Positions 8,601-17,729 are shown, numbered from the stretch's first letter. The stretch is DNA of 64,000 bases from JBBQWZ01 sp038210135 (GCA_038210135.1 JBBQWZ010000027.1:1-64000), one strand, 5' to 3'. Notes: generated by a model not told the origin, from the letters alone. Translations and numbers: made by a program.

Positions 8601-10332
8601 GTTGGCCGCGTCTCGGCGTGTGGTGCGGATTCGTCTGGGTGGGCAGGCGCGGTTCATTCCGGTGGAATACGCGGCGCGATATCGCGATGCGTTGGGCGTT
8701 CCGCTACCGCCCGGTTTGGCGGAGACCTTTCTCGAGCCGGTGGCGAATCCTCTGAGTGGGCTTTTGCGCCGGTATTCGCGGACTCGCGGTCCGTTTACAA
8801 CAGCCGATGCGGCTGGGCGGTACGGCTTGTCGGCTGAGGAAGTAGACAGACACTTGCGCGCGTTGCATGGCGAGGGCAAGTTGCTCGAAGGCGAATTTCG
8901 GCCCGGCGGAACGCACATGGAGTGGTGTGATCCGGACGTGCTGCAGCAGATCCGGCGCAAGACGCTTTCGCGGTTGCGGCGCGAAGTAGTTCCGGCGGAG
9001 CAGCATGTTTTTGCACGACTGGTGGGTCGATGGCAGGGAGTTACAGCACCGCGCAAAGGGGCCGATGCGCTGCTCGATGCGATCGAGATCCTGCAAGGCG
9101 CGGAGCTCATCGCCTCGGAATTGGAACGCGAGATTCTGCCGTCGCGGGTGCGGAATTATAAGCCGGCGGACCTGGATGCGCTGCTGGCGGCCGGTGAAAT
9201 TGTCTGGGTGGGGAAGGAGCCGCTGGGCCGGCGCGATGGGCGAATCTGTTTGTATCTGGTCGAAGCGCTGGGCCGGTTGACGCGGCCGGATTTCTTCGAA
9301 AAGCCGCCGGAGCGGCTGTCGGAAACGGCCACGCGGATCCTGGATTATCTGGGTCAACAAGGGGCTTCGTTTCAGCCTGCGATCCATCAGGCGATCGGCG
9401 GCGGATTTCCGAATGACACCACCGATGCGCTTTGGGAATTGACGTGGGCGGGCTTGATTACGAACGACACCCTGAATCCGCTGCGTGCGTTTTTGGCGCG
9501 CAAAGAGAATGAGACTTCGCGGCCATCACAGCCGTATGCTCCGCCGGGCTCGCCGGATTTTGTGCGGCGAATGCGTGCGCGGCGTGGCGAAAACGTGGGG
9601 CAAGGACGCTGGTCGCTGGTCCGGCAGCGGATCGCGGCTGCTCCGACCGCGGCGGAATGGGCAGCGGCGGTTTCGCAACAGTTGCTGGCTCGAAACGGGA
9701 TCGTGATGCGCGAAACAGCGGCGGCGGAAAACGTTGCGGGCGGGTATCCGTCGATTTATCCGGCACTGAAAATCATGGAAGAAAGCGGATGGGTTCGGCG
9801 CGGGATGTTCGTCGCGGGAATGGGCGCGGCGCAATTTGCGACTCCCGCCGCGGTGGATATGTTGCGGAGTTTGCGGCATCCGGCGGATCGGGCGGACGCC
9901 GTGCATCTGGCGGCATCGGATCCGGCGAATCCGTATGGGAGCCTGCTGCCGTGGGTCGCGGAAGGCGCGGAGCATACGATGTCGCGGGCGGCGGGCGCGA
10001 GCGTGGTGCTGGTGGACGGGCAACTGGTGGCGTTCCTGCGACGGCGCAATCCGGCGATCCGAGTGATGCTTCCGGAAGAAGAACCGGATCGGAGCCGGGT
10101 GGCGCGCGCGATCGCGCAGAAACTCGCGGACGTTGCGATTCAGAGGCAGTCGCGGCGGAGTGGATTGTTGATCGGCACGATCAATGAGGCTCCGGCGAAC
10201 GAACATTTTCTAGCGAAGTTCTTGGAAGAGGCCGGATTTCAAGCAACGACCTTCGGATTTCAAATGCGGCGTACGACGGCGGCGACGATGGGTGCCGAAG
10301 AAGAAGAGGATGACGAGGCGGTAGCCGGATAG
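5674..10332 (+). CDS. lhr: Lhr-type ATP-dependent DNA helicase, full length
   Basis: The product is about 1552 residues, close to E. coli Lhr (1538). The helicase core shows Walker A APTGTGKT (about 62-69), Walker B DEIH (185-188), SAT (220-222), and the C-terminal RecA-domain motif GRASHHVGG. The winged-helix and beta-barrel of the Lhr core follow, then the long C-terminal region. Lhr is a 3'-5' helicase that unwinds DNA or RNA:DNA duplexes in repair. ATG 5674 is taken over the adjacent TTG 5671. The stop touches the ATG of a DNA glycosylase gene, so the two are co-translated. The ligase and exonuclease genes that partner Lhr-core proteins elsewhere converge from the other side. Confidence 0.93.
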   Translation: MSSSRKSVKKPPVTVAELADPLAAFHAPVREWFEAVFAGPTKPQMLGWPAISRGDSTLILAPTGTGKTLTAFLWCIDRLMFVPPPALAERCRVLYISPIKALAVDVERNLRSPLVGVAQMARKQTVEVYEPAIAIRTGDTPPGERARFARRPADILITTPESLYLMLTSNVRETLRSIETVIVDEIHALVPGKRGSHLALSLERLEQLTKRKLQRIGLSATQRPLEEVARFLGGTEGGQPVAVHKMEAGGEEILGEFESSVMAPRYRKVTIVDASTPKRLDLRIEVPLEDMKRLDEIEPIPSGPASQGPVRASIWSAIHPKLLELVQAHQSTLIFVNSRRLAERISGAVNDLAGEVLVRAHHGSVAAAQRKEIEERLKTGTLKGIVATSSLELGIDMGAVDLVIQVESPPSVASGMQRIGRASHHVGGVSSAVIFPKYRGDLVACAAMTRAMHQGNVERVSYPRNPLDVLAQQLVAMVAMDAWNVDELYDAVTRSAPFASLPRSMFESVLDMLAGRYPSDEFVELRPRLTWDRVSGQITAREGARRVAVINGGTIPDRGTFGVFLVGSTRGARVGELDEEMVFESRTGDTIILGASTWRIEEITHDRVSVSPAPGEPGKMPFWHGDTAGRPSEFGQRIGEMTRELLLLPRPLAHSKLIEDHDLDENAAINLMRYLDDQALATGRVPSDEDIVIERCRDELGDWRVCVLTPFGSRVHAPWCMAVGAKLRAERGMDVESMWSDDGFVIRVPEGEEALDAEALLPSAAELKDLVLRQLGNTSMFAAKFREAAGRALLLPRRRAGVRAPLWQQRKRSADLLAVASRYSSFPILLETYRECVRDVLDLASAADVLKKIERGDIRVTMVESTRPSPFASALLFSYIANYIYDGDAPLAERRAQALSIDQSQLQEILGDTDFRELLDKAAVDEVEAQLQSLDPEYHAKHADGVHDLLLKLGDLTAEEVAARSFSPAVASTVDQLAASRRVVRIRLGGQARFIPVEYAARYRDALGVPLPPGLAETFLEPVANPLSGLLRRYSRTRGPFTTADAAGRYGLSAEEVDRHLRALHGEGKLLEGEFRPGGTHMEWCDPDVLQQIRRKTLSRLRREVVPAEQHVFARLVGRWQGVTAPRKGADALLDAIEILQGAELIASELEREILPSRVRNYKPADLDALLAAGEIVWVGKEPLGRRDGRICLYLVEALGRLTRPDFFEKPPERLSETATRILDYLGQQGASFQPAIHQAIGGGFPNDTTDALWELTWAGLITNDTLNPLRAFLARKENETSRPSQPYAPPGSPDFVRRMRARRGENVGQGRWSLVRQRIAAAPTAAEWAAAVSQQLLARNGIVMRETAAAENVAGGYPSIYPALKIMEESGWVRRGMFVAGMGAAQFATPAAVDMLRSLRHPADRADAVHLAASDPANPYGSLLPWVAEGAEHTMSRAAGASVVLVDGQLVAFLRRRNPAIRVMLPEEEPDRSRVARAIAQKLADVAIQRQSRRSGLLIGTINEAPANEHFLAKFLEEAGFQATTFGFQMRRTTAATMGAEEEEDDEAVAG

Positions 10333-11163
10333 ATGCCCGAGGGCGACACAATATACCGGGCGGCGCGCACGCTGAACCGGGCGCTGGCCGGCAACGTCGT
10401 GACGCGGTTCGAGACGCAGCTTCCACAGCTGTCGCGCATCGACGACGACGCTCCGCTTCGTGGGCGGACGGTCGAATCCGTGGAGGCGACGGGCAAGTGG
10501 ATCCACATGAAGTTCTCGGGCGACTTGATTCTGCTGACGCACATGCTGATGAGCGGGAGTTGGCATATCTATCGCACGGGCGAGGCCTGGCAGCGGGGAC
10601 GTCAGCAAATGCGAGTTGTGGTTGGGACGGAAACGTATGTGGCGGTAGCGTTCCACGTTCCGATCGCCGAATTCCACACGGCGCAATCGCTGCTGCGGCA
10701 TCGGAGCGTCCCTCGACTGGGTCCCGATATTCTTGCGCCGGAGTTCGACGCAGTACTCGCTGAAGAGCGGATTGCGGCGCATCCCGATCTCGAGGTTGGA
10801 GTGGCGCTGCTGCGTCAGTCGATCGTTGCAGGCTTGGGCAATGTGTTCAAGTCGGAGGTCAGTTTCGCGAGCGGCGTGAATCCATTTCGATTGGTCCAAG
10901 CGGTGACGAAGAACGAGTTGGCGGCGCTGGTTGCGAACGCGCGGAAATTCATGCTGGCGAACGTATCCGATTCGTCGGGCGACCGGATCGTGACGTACAC
11001 GGGATTCCGCAGAACGACGGGGCGCTCGAATCCTTCGGAGCGTTTGTGGGTGTATGGGCGGCGCGGCGAACCATGCCGCCGGTGCGGAACGAGCATTGAA
11101 TCGCGCAAGCAAGGTGTCGATGCCCGGATTACGTTCTGGTGTCCGCGGTGCCAGCCTTTATGA
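10333..11163 (+). CDS. nei: Formamidopyrimidine/endonuclease VIII-like DNA glycosylase
   Basis: The mature N-terminus is PEG (P2 as the Schiff-base nucleophile, E3), followed by DTIYRAARTLNRAL, the Nei-type form of the Fpg/Nei family. K55 in TGKWIHMKF fits the conserved beta-turn lysine. The H2TH region contains QSIVAGLGNVFKSE, and the C-terminus is a zinc finger with CRRCG and CPRCQ. At 276 residues it is a normal length. It removes oxidised bases and cuts the abasic site. It starts on the base after the Lhr stop; the Lhr-Nei pairing is known from actinobacteria. Its stop overlaps the ligase stop from the opposite strand by six bases. Confidence 0.88.
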   Translation: MPEGDTIYRAARTLNRALAGNVVTRFETQLPQLSRIDDDAPLRGRTVESVEATGKWIHMKFSGDLILLTHMLMSGSWHIYRTGEAWQRGRQQMRVVVGTETYVAVAFHVPIAEFHTAQSLLRHRSVPRLGPDILAPEFDAVLAEERIAAHPDLEVGVALLRQSIVAGLGNVFKSEVSFASGVNPFRLVQAVTKNELAALVANARKFMLANVSDSSGDRIVTYTGFRRTTGRSNPSERLWVYGRRGEPCRRCGTSIESRKQGVDARITFWCPRCQPL

Positions 11164-12732
11164 GGCTTCGAGCAGGGCCTTGACGGTCTCGATCGAGTCG
11201 GCGTCTTCGGGGCGCTTGTCCTGACGCCAACGCGCCATGCGGGGAAAGCGCACGGCAACGCCGGATTTGTGGCGGGTCGATTGCTGAATTCCTTCGAAGG
11301 CGATTTCGAACACAAGCTCCGGCTTCACTGTTGAAACGGGACCGAATTTCTCTAGCGTGTTCTGACGGATAAAGCGATCGACGTCGCGAATCTCTTCGTC
11401 GGTCAGGCCGGAATAGGCTTTGGCGAAGGGCACAAGTTTGGAGTCGCTCCAGACGCCGAAAGTGTAATCGGTGAACAGGCTGGCGCGTTTGCCGTTGCCT
11501 TTTTGGGCGTAAATGAGGACGGCGTCCACGCTATACGGATCGATTTTCCATTTCCACCAGATGCCCTTTTCACGGCCGACGTTGTAGGGCGAATCGAGGC
11601 GCTTGAGCATCAGGCCTTCGGAACCGAGGTCCCTTGCCTTCAGGCGTTCGCTCGTGAGATCTTCCCAGGAGGCCGCATGGATCGCGGGCGATAGGCGGAT
11701 TCCCAACGATTCCAGCATCGCGCGCCGTTCGCGCAGCGGAAGGCCGCGGATGTCTTCGCGATTGAACTCCAACAGGTCGAACGCGAGCAGCGTGACGGGA
11801 ACTCGTGCGAGGATCGACTTCGAAAGTTTGGTGCGGCCGATGCGGGTCTGCAAATCGGCGAAGGGCAGGACACAATCGGACTGCCAACCGACGAGTTCGC
11901 CATCGACGACGGTGCCGTCCGGAAGACTCGCGGCCAGCTCGACAATTTCGGGGAAGCGTTCGGTGATCAGCTCGTTGCCGCGCGACCAGATGAAAGCCTT
12001 CCCTTCCCTGCGGATCACCTGCGCGCGAATGCCGTCCCACTTCCATTCGGCGAGCCAGTTTCCGACGGAACCAAGTGAGTCCGGCAGAGCTTGCAGCGGA
12101 TGGGCGAGGCAGAACGGGTACGGGCGGCTGACGGTTGCGTCGGTATTGTCGGTCGCGCGAAGTTGATCCCACGCGGAGGTGGACGGCGCCCAGTCGCCCA
12201 TGAGCCGATGCGCGATGACGTCTTCGGGAATTTTGCTGGCGAGAGAAATCGCGCGAATGACCAGAGCTTTCGACACGCCGACGCGAAATCCGCCAGTGAT
12301 CAATTTATTCCAAACGAATCGCTGGCGAGCGTTCAGCCGATTCCAGGAATCGAAAATCAGTAGCTTCTGCTCGCCCTCCGGCAGAGCGCGCAGGACGGCG
12401 AGGCGATTCTCGACCCAGTCGGCCAGTGGCTGATCGTCTTCGATGGTGGCATTCGGATTCGGAAATAAGAGCGCGGCGGCCTCGGCGAAATCTCCGGCCG
12501 CTTCGTAGCAGTCGTCGAAGAGCCATTCCGGCACTTCGGCCACTTCGATGGCCCAGGCGCGGAACAGGCGCATCGGAACGGGCGCGCGCAGCTTGCCTCC
12601 GCACAAAAAGAAAACGGCCCAGGCGGAGTCGGCCGGCGGGGCTTCGAGAAAATAGCGCTCCATGGCCGCGACCTTGGCGTTGGTTTTGTTGGTCGCGTCC
12701 ATCTGGTCGAAGAGCTGTGCGAATTGCTTCAT
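11158..12732 (-). CDS. ATP-dependent DNA ligase (LigB/LigC-like, ligase-associated cluster)
   Basis: The 524-residue protein has an N-terminal DNA-binding domain (about 1-200), the adenylation domain with motif I KWDG (K231 as the AMP acceptor), GELVGW, EGLMLKRLD and the lysines of KGIWWKWK. An OB-fold ends in VAVRFPRMARWRQDK. It seals nicks with ATP. Its ATG overlaps the stop of the upstream exonuclease gene by four bases (ATGA), the arrangement known for ligase-associated repair clusters in many bacteria. Together with Lhr it probably forms a non-NHEJ repair pathway. Confidence 0.92.
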   Translation of the reverse strand: MKQFAQLFDQMDATNKTNAKVAAMERYFLEAPPADSAWAVFFLCGGKLRAPVPMRLFRAWAIEVAEVPEWLFDDCYEAAGDFAEAAALLFPNPNATIEDDQPLADWVENRLAVLRALPEGEQKLLIFDSWNRLNARQRFVWNKLITGGFRVGVSKALVIRAISLASKIPEDVIAHRLMGDWAPSTSAWDQLRATDNTDATVSRPYPFCLAHPLQALPDSLGSVGNWLAEWKWDGIRAQVIRREGKAFIWSRGNELITERFPEIVELAASLPDGTVVDGELVGWQSDCVLPFADLQTRIGRTKLSKSILARVPVTLLAFDLLEFNREDIRGLPLRERRAMLESLGIRLSPAIHAASWEDLTSERLKARDLGSEGLMLKRLDSPYNVGREKGIWWKWKIDPYSVDAVLIYAQKGNGKRASLFTDYTFGVWSDSKLVPFAKAYSGLTDEEIRDVDRFIRQNTLEKFGPVSTVKPELVFEIAFEGIQQSTRHKSGVAVRFPRMARWRQDKRPEDADSIETVKALLEAS

Positions 12733-13766
12733 GCGTCCGCCGTTTCGTCCGCTTCCGGAAGTGCGGCTTGCTCGTCGAGTTCGCCTTCGAATTCGGTTTG
12801 GACGGCACGGGCATCGAGGCCCTGTTCAATGAGGGTGCGGACGAGCGGTTCACTTTGTCCATGGGTGACCCAAATGGTTTCGGCGGCGGTCGCGCGGATC
12901 GCGTTGAGCAGGCCGGGCCAGTCGGCGTGGTCGGAGAGAACGAAGCCGCGATCGATGGCGCGCCGGCGGCGGGCTCCGCGAATCTGCATCCAGCCGGAGG
13001 CGAGCGCGGTTGAGAAATCGCCGAAGCGGCGGATCCAGCGGCTGCCATTCGCGGATGGCGGGGCCAGGATTAGCGAGCCGGCGAAATCTTTTTTTCCGGC
13101 CGACATGGCGTAATGGGTCGGCGGCAAAGGCACGCCAGCGTCGCGGTAGATTTGCGTGAGCCGCTCGACGGCGCCATGGGTGAAGATGGGTCCGATCGAT
13201 GGGTCGATTCCGGCGAGCATGCGCTGCGCCTTGCCTAACGCGTATCCATATAAGACGCTGGCCTTGCCCGCGGCGCGATTTGCCCGCCACCACTGATTGA
13301 TTTCGGCGAAGGTGTCTTCCTGTGGTTTCCAGCGATAGATCGGGAGGGCGAAGGTCGCTTCGGTCACGAAACCGTGGCACCGAATCGGCTCGAATGGTTC
13401 GCAGGTTGCGTCGACGGCGATTTTATAATCTCCGGAGACGACCCAGACTTGGCCGCGCGATTCGACGCGGATCTGGGAGGATCCGAGAATGTGCCCGGCG
13501 GGATGAAAGGAGACATGCGCGTCACCGAGCGGAATGGATTCTCCGTAGGCGACGGTCGAGATGGCGGCGTCCTCTCCGACGCGGGCGCGTAAGATGGAGG
13601 CCCCTTGCGAAACGGTGAGGTAGCTCTTCATCCCGACGCGGGCGTGATCGGCGTGCGAATGGGTGATCAGAGCGCGTTCGACGGGCCGCCAGGGGTCGAT
13701 ATGAAAATCTCCGGCGGGGCAGTACAGGCCGCAATCGGTCAGCGTCAGGAGAGACGAATTGGCCAT
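12729..13766 (-). CDS. Ligase-associated MBL-fold DNA exonuclease
   Basis: The 345-residue protein has the metallo-beta-lactamase signature HSHADH (residues 36-41), further metal ligands in HPAGHILGS and in VLSDHADW, and WVTHG near the end. This is the Artemis/SNM1/CPSF-like family whose members sit beside ATP ligases and act as 3' exonucleases. It overlaps the ligase by four bases. At its own start it lies inside the 3' end of a truncated response regulator gene (22-base overlap), so its promoter or ribosome binding site is now borrowed from that gene or from the kinase operon. Confidence 0.9.
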   Translation of the reverse strand: MANSSLLTLTDCGLYCPAGDFHIDPWRPVERALITHSHADHARVGMKSYLTVSQGASILRARVGEDAAISTVAYGESIPLGDAHVSFHPAGHILGSSQIRVESRGQVWVVSGDYKIAVDATCEPFEPIRCHGFVTEATFALPIYRWKPQEDTFAEINQWWRANRAAGKASVLYGYALGKAQRMLAGIDPSIGPIFTHGAVERLTQIYRDAGVPLPPTHYAMSAGKKDFAGSLILAPPSANGSRWIRRFGDFSTALASGWMQIRGARRRRAIDRGFVLSDHADWPGLLNAIRATAAETIWVTHGQSEPLVRTLIEQGLDARAVQTEFEGELDEQAALPEADETADA

Positions 13767-13921
13767 GGGCCGCTTTCTCCCATGTGCGAAACAAATTCCA
13801 TGGCTTCAGCGCCATCGCGAACGACGCGCAAGTCGTAATCGATCTGATGCTGCTCGAGGGCCACTTTGACGAGCAACACGTCGCCCGGATTGTCCTCGGC
13901 CAGCAGAATTCCGATCGTCAT
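13745..13921 (-). pseudogene. Truncated response regulator (Rcp-like receiver stub)
   Basis: The frame starts MTIGILLAEDNPGDVLLVK, the acidic pair and first helix of a stand-alone receiver of the Rcp type. It continues to MEFVSHMGESGPWP, and after that adds only IRLS before the stop. In family members about 90 further residues follow, containing the phosphoacceptor Asp and the Thr/Lys switch; all are missing. The break coincides with the start of the exonuclease gene. The ATG overlaps the kinase stop by four bases, so this was the kinase's natural partner. The 58-residue remnant cannot be phosphorylated. Confidence 0.75.
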
Positions 13922-16743
13922 GGACGAACTTCGAGAACGGGGAGGGAGAGATGGAAAGTGGCGCCCACGCCGAGTCGGCCTTCCGCGCCGATGGTTCCGC
14001 CGTACCCTTCGACGATGCGCTTGCAGATCGCGAGACCCAAGCCAGTCCCTTTGTACTCGTCCTTGTGCAGCCGCTTGAACAACCCGAAAATCCGGCTTGC
14101 GTATTTTTGATCGAAACCGATGCCATTGTCTTCCACGGCAATGGTCCACCGGTCCGCGGCGCGCGTCACTGCGATTCGAATCACGGGCGGCACATTTTCT
14201 TTGCAATATTTCATGGAATTCGAAATTATGTTTTGGAAGACGTGCATCAGTTGGCTGGTATCTCCGCGCACCACCGGCAGAAGACCTTCCACGTGAATTT
14301 CAGTCTTGGTTTCCTCGATGCGGCCCGCGAGCATCGCCAACGCTTGTTCCAGCGCCTGCGCCAAGTCAGCACGTTGATTGGCTGGCGCTTCCGAATGCAC
14401 CGTTTTCGAGAATGACAAGAGGTCGTGAATCAGCGCGTCCATGCGCGTAACGCCCCGGCGCACAAAATCCGCGTATTGAGCAATGGTCTCGTTGGGCTCC
14501 CGCTGTTCGCGGAGGATCAATTCGGTGTAAATGTTGACCATTCGCAGCGGTTCCTGTAAGTCGTGGCTGGCCACAAAAGCGAATTCCTCCAGCTCGCGAT
14601 TGGTCCTTCGCAGGGCATCTTCGGTCAGTTGCTGCTGGGTAATGTCGGTATTGGTTCCAAACCAGCGGACCACGTTGCCGGCGCTATCCTTGACAGGCTC
14701 GACCCGCGTCAGGAAGGATCGGAACGCTCCATCGACGCCGCGCAGGGGAAAGATCATCTCGAACGGCGCGCCATCGGCGATGGCTTGCTCCCACTGTCGA
14801 AGGACCTCCGGCAGGACGGCGGGATCGTGAACGCTCTGCCAGCCCCAGCCTTTCATATCCTCAAATCGTGTTCCGGTAAACTCGTACCAGCGGCGGTTGT
14901 ACCAGAAAATGGCGCCCTTTTCCTCGGCCATCCATGCAAGGTGGGGAATCGTTTCCGCGAGAATACGAAATTGCGCTTCGCTTTCTTCGATCTGTTTTCT
15001 CGCGACCACCATCTCCGTGACATCCGTGGCGTGACAAAACACACCGTCGATCACGCCGGCCGAGTTGGTCGTCGGGAGATAGACGAAATTCACATAGATT
15101 TCTTTCCTCTCTCCGCTGTTCGTCAACAGGCGCAGGGGCATCTCGTGCCCTTCAAAGGGTTCTCCGGTTTTGAGGACGCCGTCCAACAGATTTATGTACG
15201 GTTGACCAGCGACTTCGGGGACCGCATCCATAACGGTGCGGCCAATCACGCTGCCGGAGGGCTTGCCCAGCAAGCGAAGAAATTCCGGATTGGCCCATTC
15301 GAAGGTGTGATCCGGACCGCGCATGACGGCGATGGCGGCGGGCGTCTGCAGCAGCAGGTCCCGCCAGCGCCGACGATCCTCTTCGATTTGTTGGGCGGCT
15401 ACGTTCTGTTCGGTGATATCGCGCGTGGTGCCAACAACCGCTTCGACGCCGCCGTTTTTGTCAAAAACAGGTGCGAAGATATATTCGTAATATCCGCTGT
15501 TGCCGTCGGGCCCGGTAAACGGCGTTTGATCCCGTACCGGATTTCTCGTGGTGATGACTTCCTGGATTTGACGCTGTAGCTTAGCTGCCAGTTCCGGCGG
15601 ATAATCCAGTTCAAAGAAATTCTTTCCGCGGACCTCAGCAAAGGATTTTTGCAATAAAGAAAGCAACGCGCGGTTAATGTAGGTAAAGCGGCCTTCGAGA
15701 TCAAAGATATATGTGAAGTCTGGAATATGCGACAGAGCGGCGTCGAAGTTCTGCCATTGCCGCTCCAACCTTGTTTGAGCCAGCTTTCGCTCGGTGATAT
15801 CTTCGACGATGCCGATCAGTTGCATCGCGTTGCCTTCGTCGTCGCGGCGCATGGTTGCGGAAATGCGAACCCACAGGACCTCTCCATCGCTCCGTACGTG
15901 GCGTTTCTCGAAAGTCGCGGCGGAAGGAGAGTCCCCGAAAAGCGAGGAGTCGAAACCCGGCGTCGTTACCATATCGTCGGGATGAGTAAAGAAGACGGAA
16001 TCGTGGCCGACCAACTGATTCCGCTCGACTCCGAGCAGGTTGAGAAAGGCCTGATTGGCTTCAAGGACGCGTCCTTCGGGCGTCGCCAAAACCATCCCAA
16101 CCGGAGCTTCGGCGAACGCCATCGCGAAACGAGCTTCGCTGGCCGCCAATTTTCGTTCGGTTTGCTCGTGGATTCCCTGATATTCGGCGAGCTGACGGCC
16201 TCGCATCGTGAGTTCCGCTTCCGCGCGGCCGGCGCGCGCCCGAAGATCGTCTTTCAGCTGTCCGCTTTCCTTTTCGACTTGTCTCAGCCGAACAAGGTCA
16301 GTGACGTCCTCGACGCGATGGACGATGAATTCGACTCGCCCGAAATCATCGAGCAAGGGCGAATTGACCGGACTCCAGTAGCGCTCCTCGAAGCCGCCGC
16401 CTTCCGACTCGGGCCGGCGGATATCGTACTTCTGTACCGCCATGGTTTCGGCGGCTTTCGTCGCCAGCACGCGCTCGAGCGAAGCCTTCAAGTTCCGTAC
16501 ACCGCTCGCACTCGGATCGTTCGGGTTGTCGGGAAACACTTCGAACAAGGGGCGCCCAAGGATTTTCGAGCCCTCAGTGAGGGTCGCCTGGGTGTACGCT
16601 GCGTTGACGGCGGCTATTGAAAAGGTGGGCGAATTGGGATGCAGCACGAGATAAAGGCCAGGGATGGCATCAAACAGCTTCCTGAAATCGGGCGCGCGAT
16701 CCGGTTCCGTTTCTGGACGCGCGAGCTTTTGACCTTGATCCAT
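13918..16743 (-). CDS. Multi-PAS sensor histidine kinase
   Basis: The 941-residue protein has about five PAS/PAC domains in series (roughly 20-150, 205-330, 335-455, 465-590, 595-715), with linkers such as GIVEDITERK and GTTRDITEQ. The HisKA domain follows with phospho-His H727 in SHDLQEPLR. The ATPase domain has the N box near 838, DNGIGF near 872 and GTGLGL near 899. There are no membrane segments, so it is a cytoplasmic sensor, possibly of redox state or small ligands through PAS. The SHDLQEPLR form of HisKA is typical of phytochrome-related kinases with Rcp-type regulators, and just such a gene follows but is truncated. Confidence 0.9.
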   Translation of the reverse strand: MDQGQKLARPETEPDRAPDFRKLFDAIPGLYLVLHPNSPTFSIAAVNAAYTQATLTEGSKILGRPLFEVFPDNPNDPSASGVRNLKASLERVLATKAAETMAVQKYDIRRPESEGGGFEERYWSPVNSPLLDDFGRVEFIVHRVEDVTDLVRLRQVEKESGQLKDDLRARAGRAEAELTMRGRQLAEYQGIHEQTERKLAASEARFAMAFAEAPVGMVLATPEGRVLEANQAFLNLLGVERNQLVGHDSVFFTHPDDMVTTPGFDSSLFGDSPSAATFEKRHVRSDGEVLWVRISATMRRDDEGNAMQLIGIVEDITERKLAQTRLERQWQNFDAALSHIPDFTYIFDLEGRFTYINRALLSLLQKSFAEVRGKNFFELDYPPELAAKLQRQIQEVITTRNPVRDQTPFTGPDGNSGYYEYIFAPVFDKNGGVEAVVGTTRDITEQNVAAQQIEEDRRRWRDLLLQTPAAIAVMRGPDHTFEWANPEFLRLLGKPSGSVIGRTVMDAVPEVAGQPYINLLDGVLKTGEPFEGHEMPLRLLTNSGERKEIYVNFVYLPTTNSAGVIDGVFCHATDVTEMVVARKQIEESEAQFRILAETIPHLAWMAEEKGAIFWYNRRWYEFTGTRFEDMKGWGWQSVHDPAVLPEVLRQWEQAIADGAPFEMIFPLRGVDGAFRSFLTRVEPVKDSAGNVVRWFGTNTDITQQQLTEDALRRTNRELEEFAFVASHDLQEPLRMVNIYTELILREQREPNETIAQYADFVRRGVTRMDALIHDLLSFSKTVHSEAPANQRADLAQALEQALAMLAGRIEETKTEIHVEGLLPVVRGDTSQLMHVFQNIISNSMKYCKENVPPVIRIAVTRAADRWTIAVEDNGIGFDQKYASRIFGLFKRLHKDEYKGTGLGLAICKRIVEGYGGTIGAEGRLGVGATFHLSLPVLEVRP

Positions 16744-17019
16744 CGAATTACTATCTTATTGTTTGCCTGGCATGCCGCAGCAGCCCTTCGAGGGTAAGAA
16801 AGGGTCTGCAAAGTAGAGCCGTCACAGAGGCGCAGTGTGTCTCTCAAATTGGATGGACTGGAAGATTTGCAGGCGGCTGGGAACCGCGATCGGCGATTTC
16901 AACAACGGCGGTGCCTTCTGAACCTCCGATCCGCTATTCGGCATCGTGGATAAAACGGAGAAAATGAGCTTCGCGGCGGTGCCCGGACTGGGAAACGCTC
17001 TATTCTCCTTGGATTGCCG

Positions 17020-17729
17020 ATCAGGGTTCGTGGATTCCAACTGCGGCAGCCCTTGTTCGAGCCCCGTGCCGGCACTCTCACCGAGGCCGAGATTCACGCG
17101 AGGCTGGTCGGGGCGCTCGGCGAACTCGATGACAGTCATTATGGTCGGGGGTGGTATTCGCGGTCAGTGAATATGCGGACAGCTGGAAGGCGGTTCGACT
17201 CCGTGGCAATCAGATCAATCTGTGCCTCGACGAACTGTTGCCGGAACTCGCGAGCCTGGATGCGAAGCCGGCCCCCAAAGACCCTGCCTATCCGCTGATT
17301 CTCTCTGCCGGGGAGCGCCGGAGCAGCACCAGTAACACCTCCGTCCGTGACCCGTCCTGGCACAGGAAGGGCGAGTTCGGCACGCTCCGCATCAACCCCA
17401 ACGATGCCGCGGCGCTGGGCTGCGGGAATGGCGACTGGGTGCGTTTGATCACCCGGCGGGGCAGCGTCCTGGCCCCAGTCGAACTCATGCCGGAAATCCA
17501 GGCAGGGCATGTGTCGCTACCGAACGGGTACGGAATCGACTACCAACGTCATGACGGAACGCTGGATCGGCGTGGTGTTTCGCTCAACGAACTGACCAAT
17601 ACGTCCGACCGGGATCCGATCGCAGGAACGCCCTGGCACAAATACGTTCCTGCCAGGCTGGAGCGGTTGACCGACCGGGAGAGGGCCAGGATGGAAACGG
17701 GCGGAAACGCCGTACAGGTTACTGCCTGA
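17020..17729 (+). pseudogene. C-terminal remnant of a molybdopterin oxidoreductase (formate dehydrogenase-like)
   Basis: Two frames together read as one protein end. About 17032-17145 gives FQLRQPLFEPRAGTL and TEAEIHARLVGALGEL. After a frameshift, 17151-17729 gives FAVSEYADSWKAV, then PLILSAGERRSSTSNT, FGTLRINPNDAAALGC and LPNGYGIDYQ. The latter is the molybdopterin-dinucleotide-binding domain that closes formate dehydrogenase and nitrate reductase alpha subunits. The catalytic N-terminal two thirds and the iron-sulfur cluster region are absent. A decayed fdhD gene, needed to activate such enzymes, lies at 59.2-59.7 kb. Confidence 0.75.
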
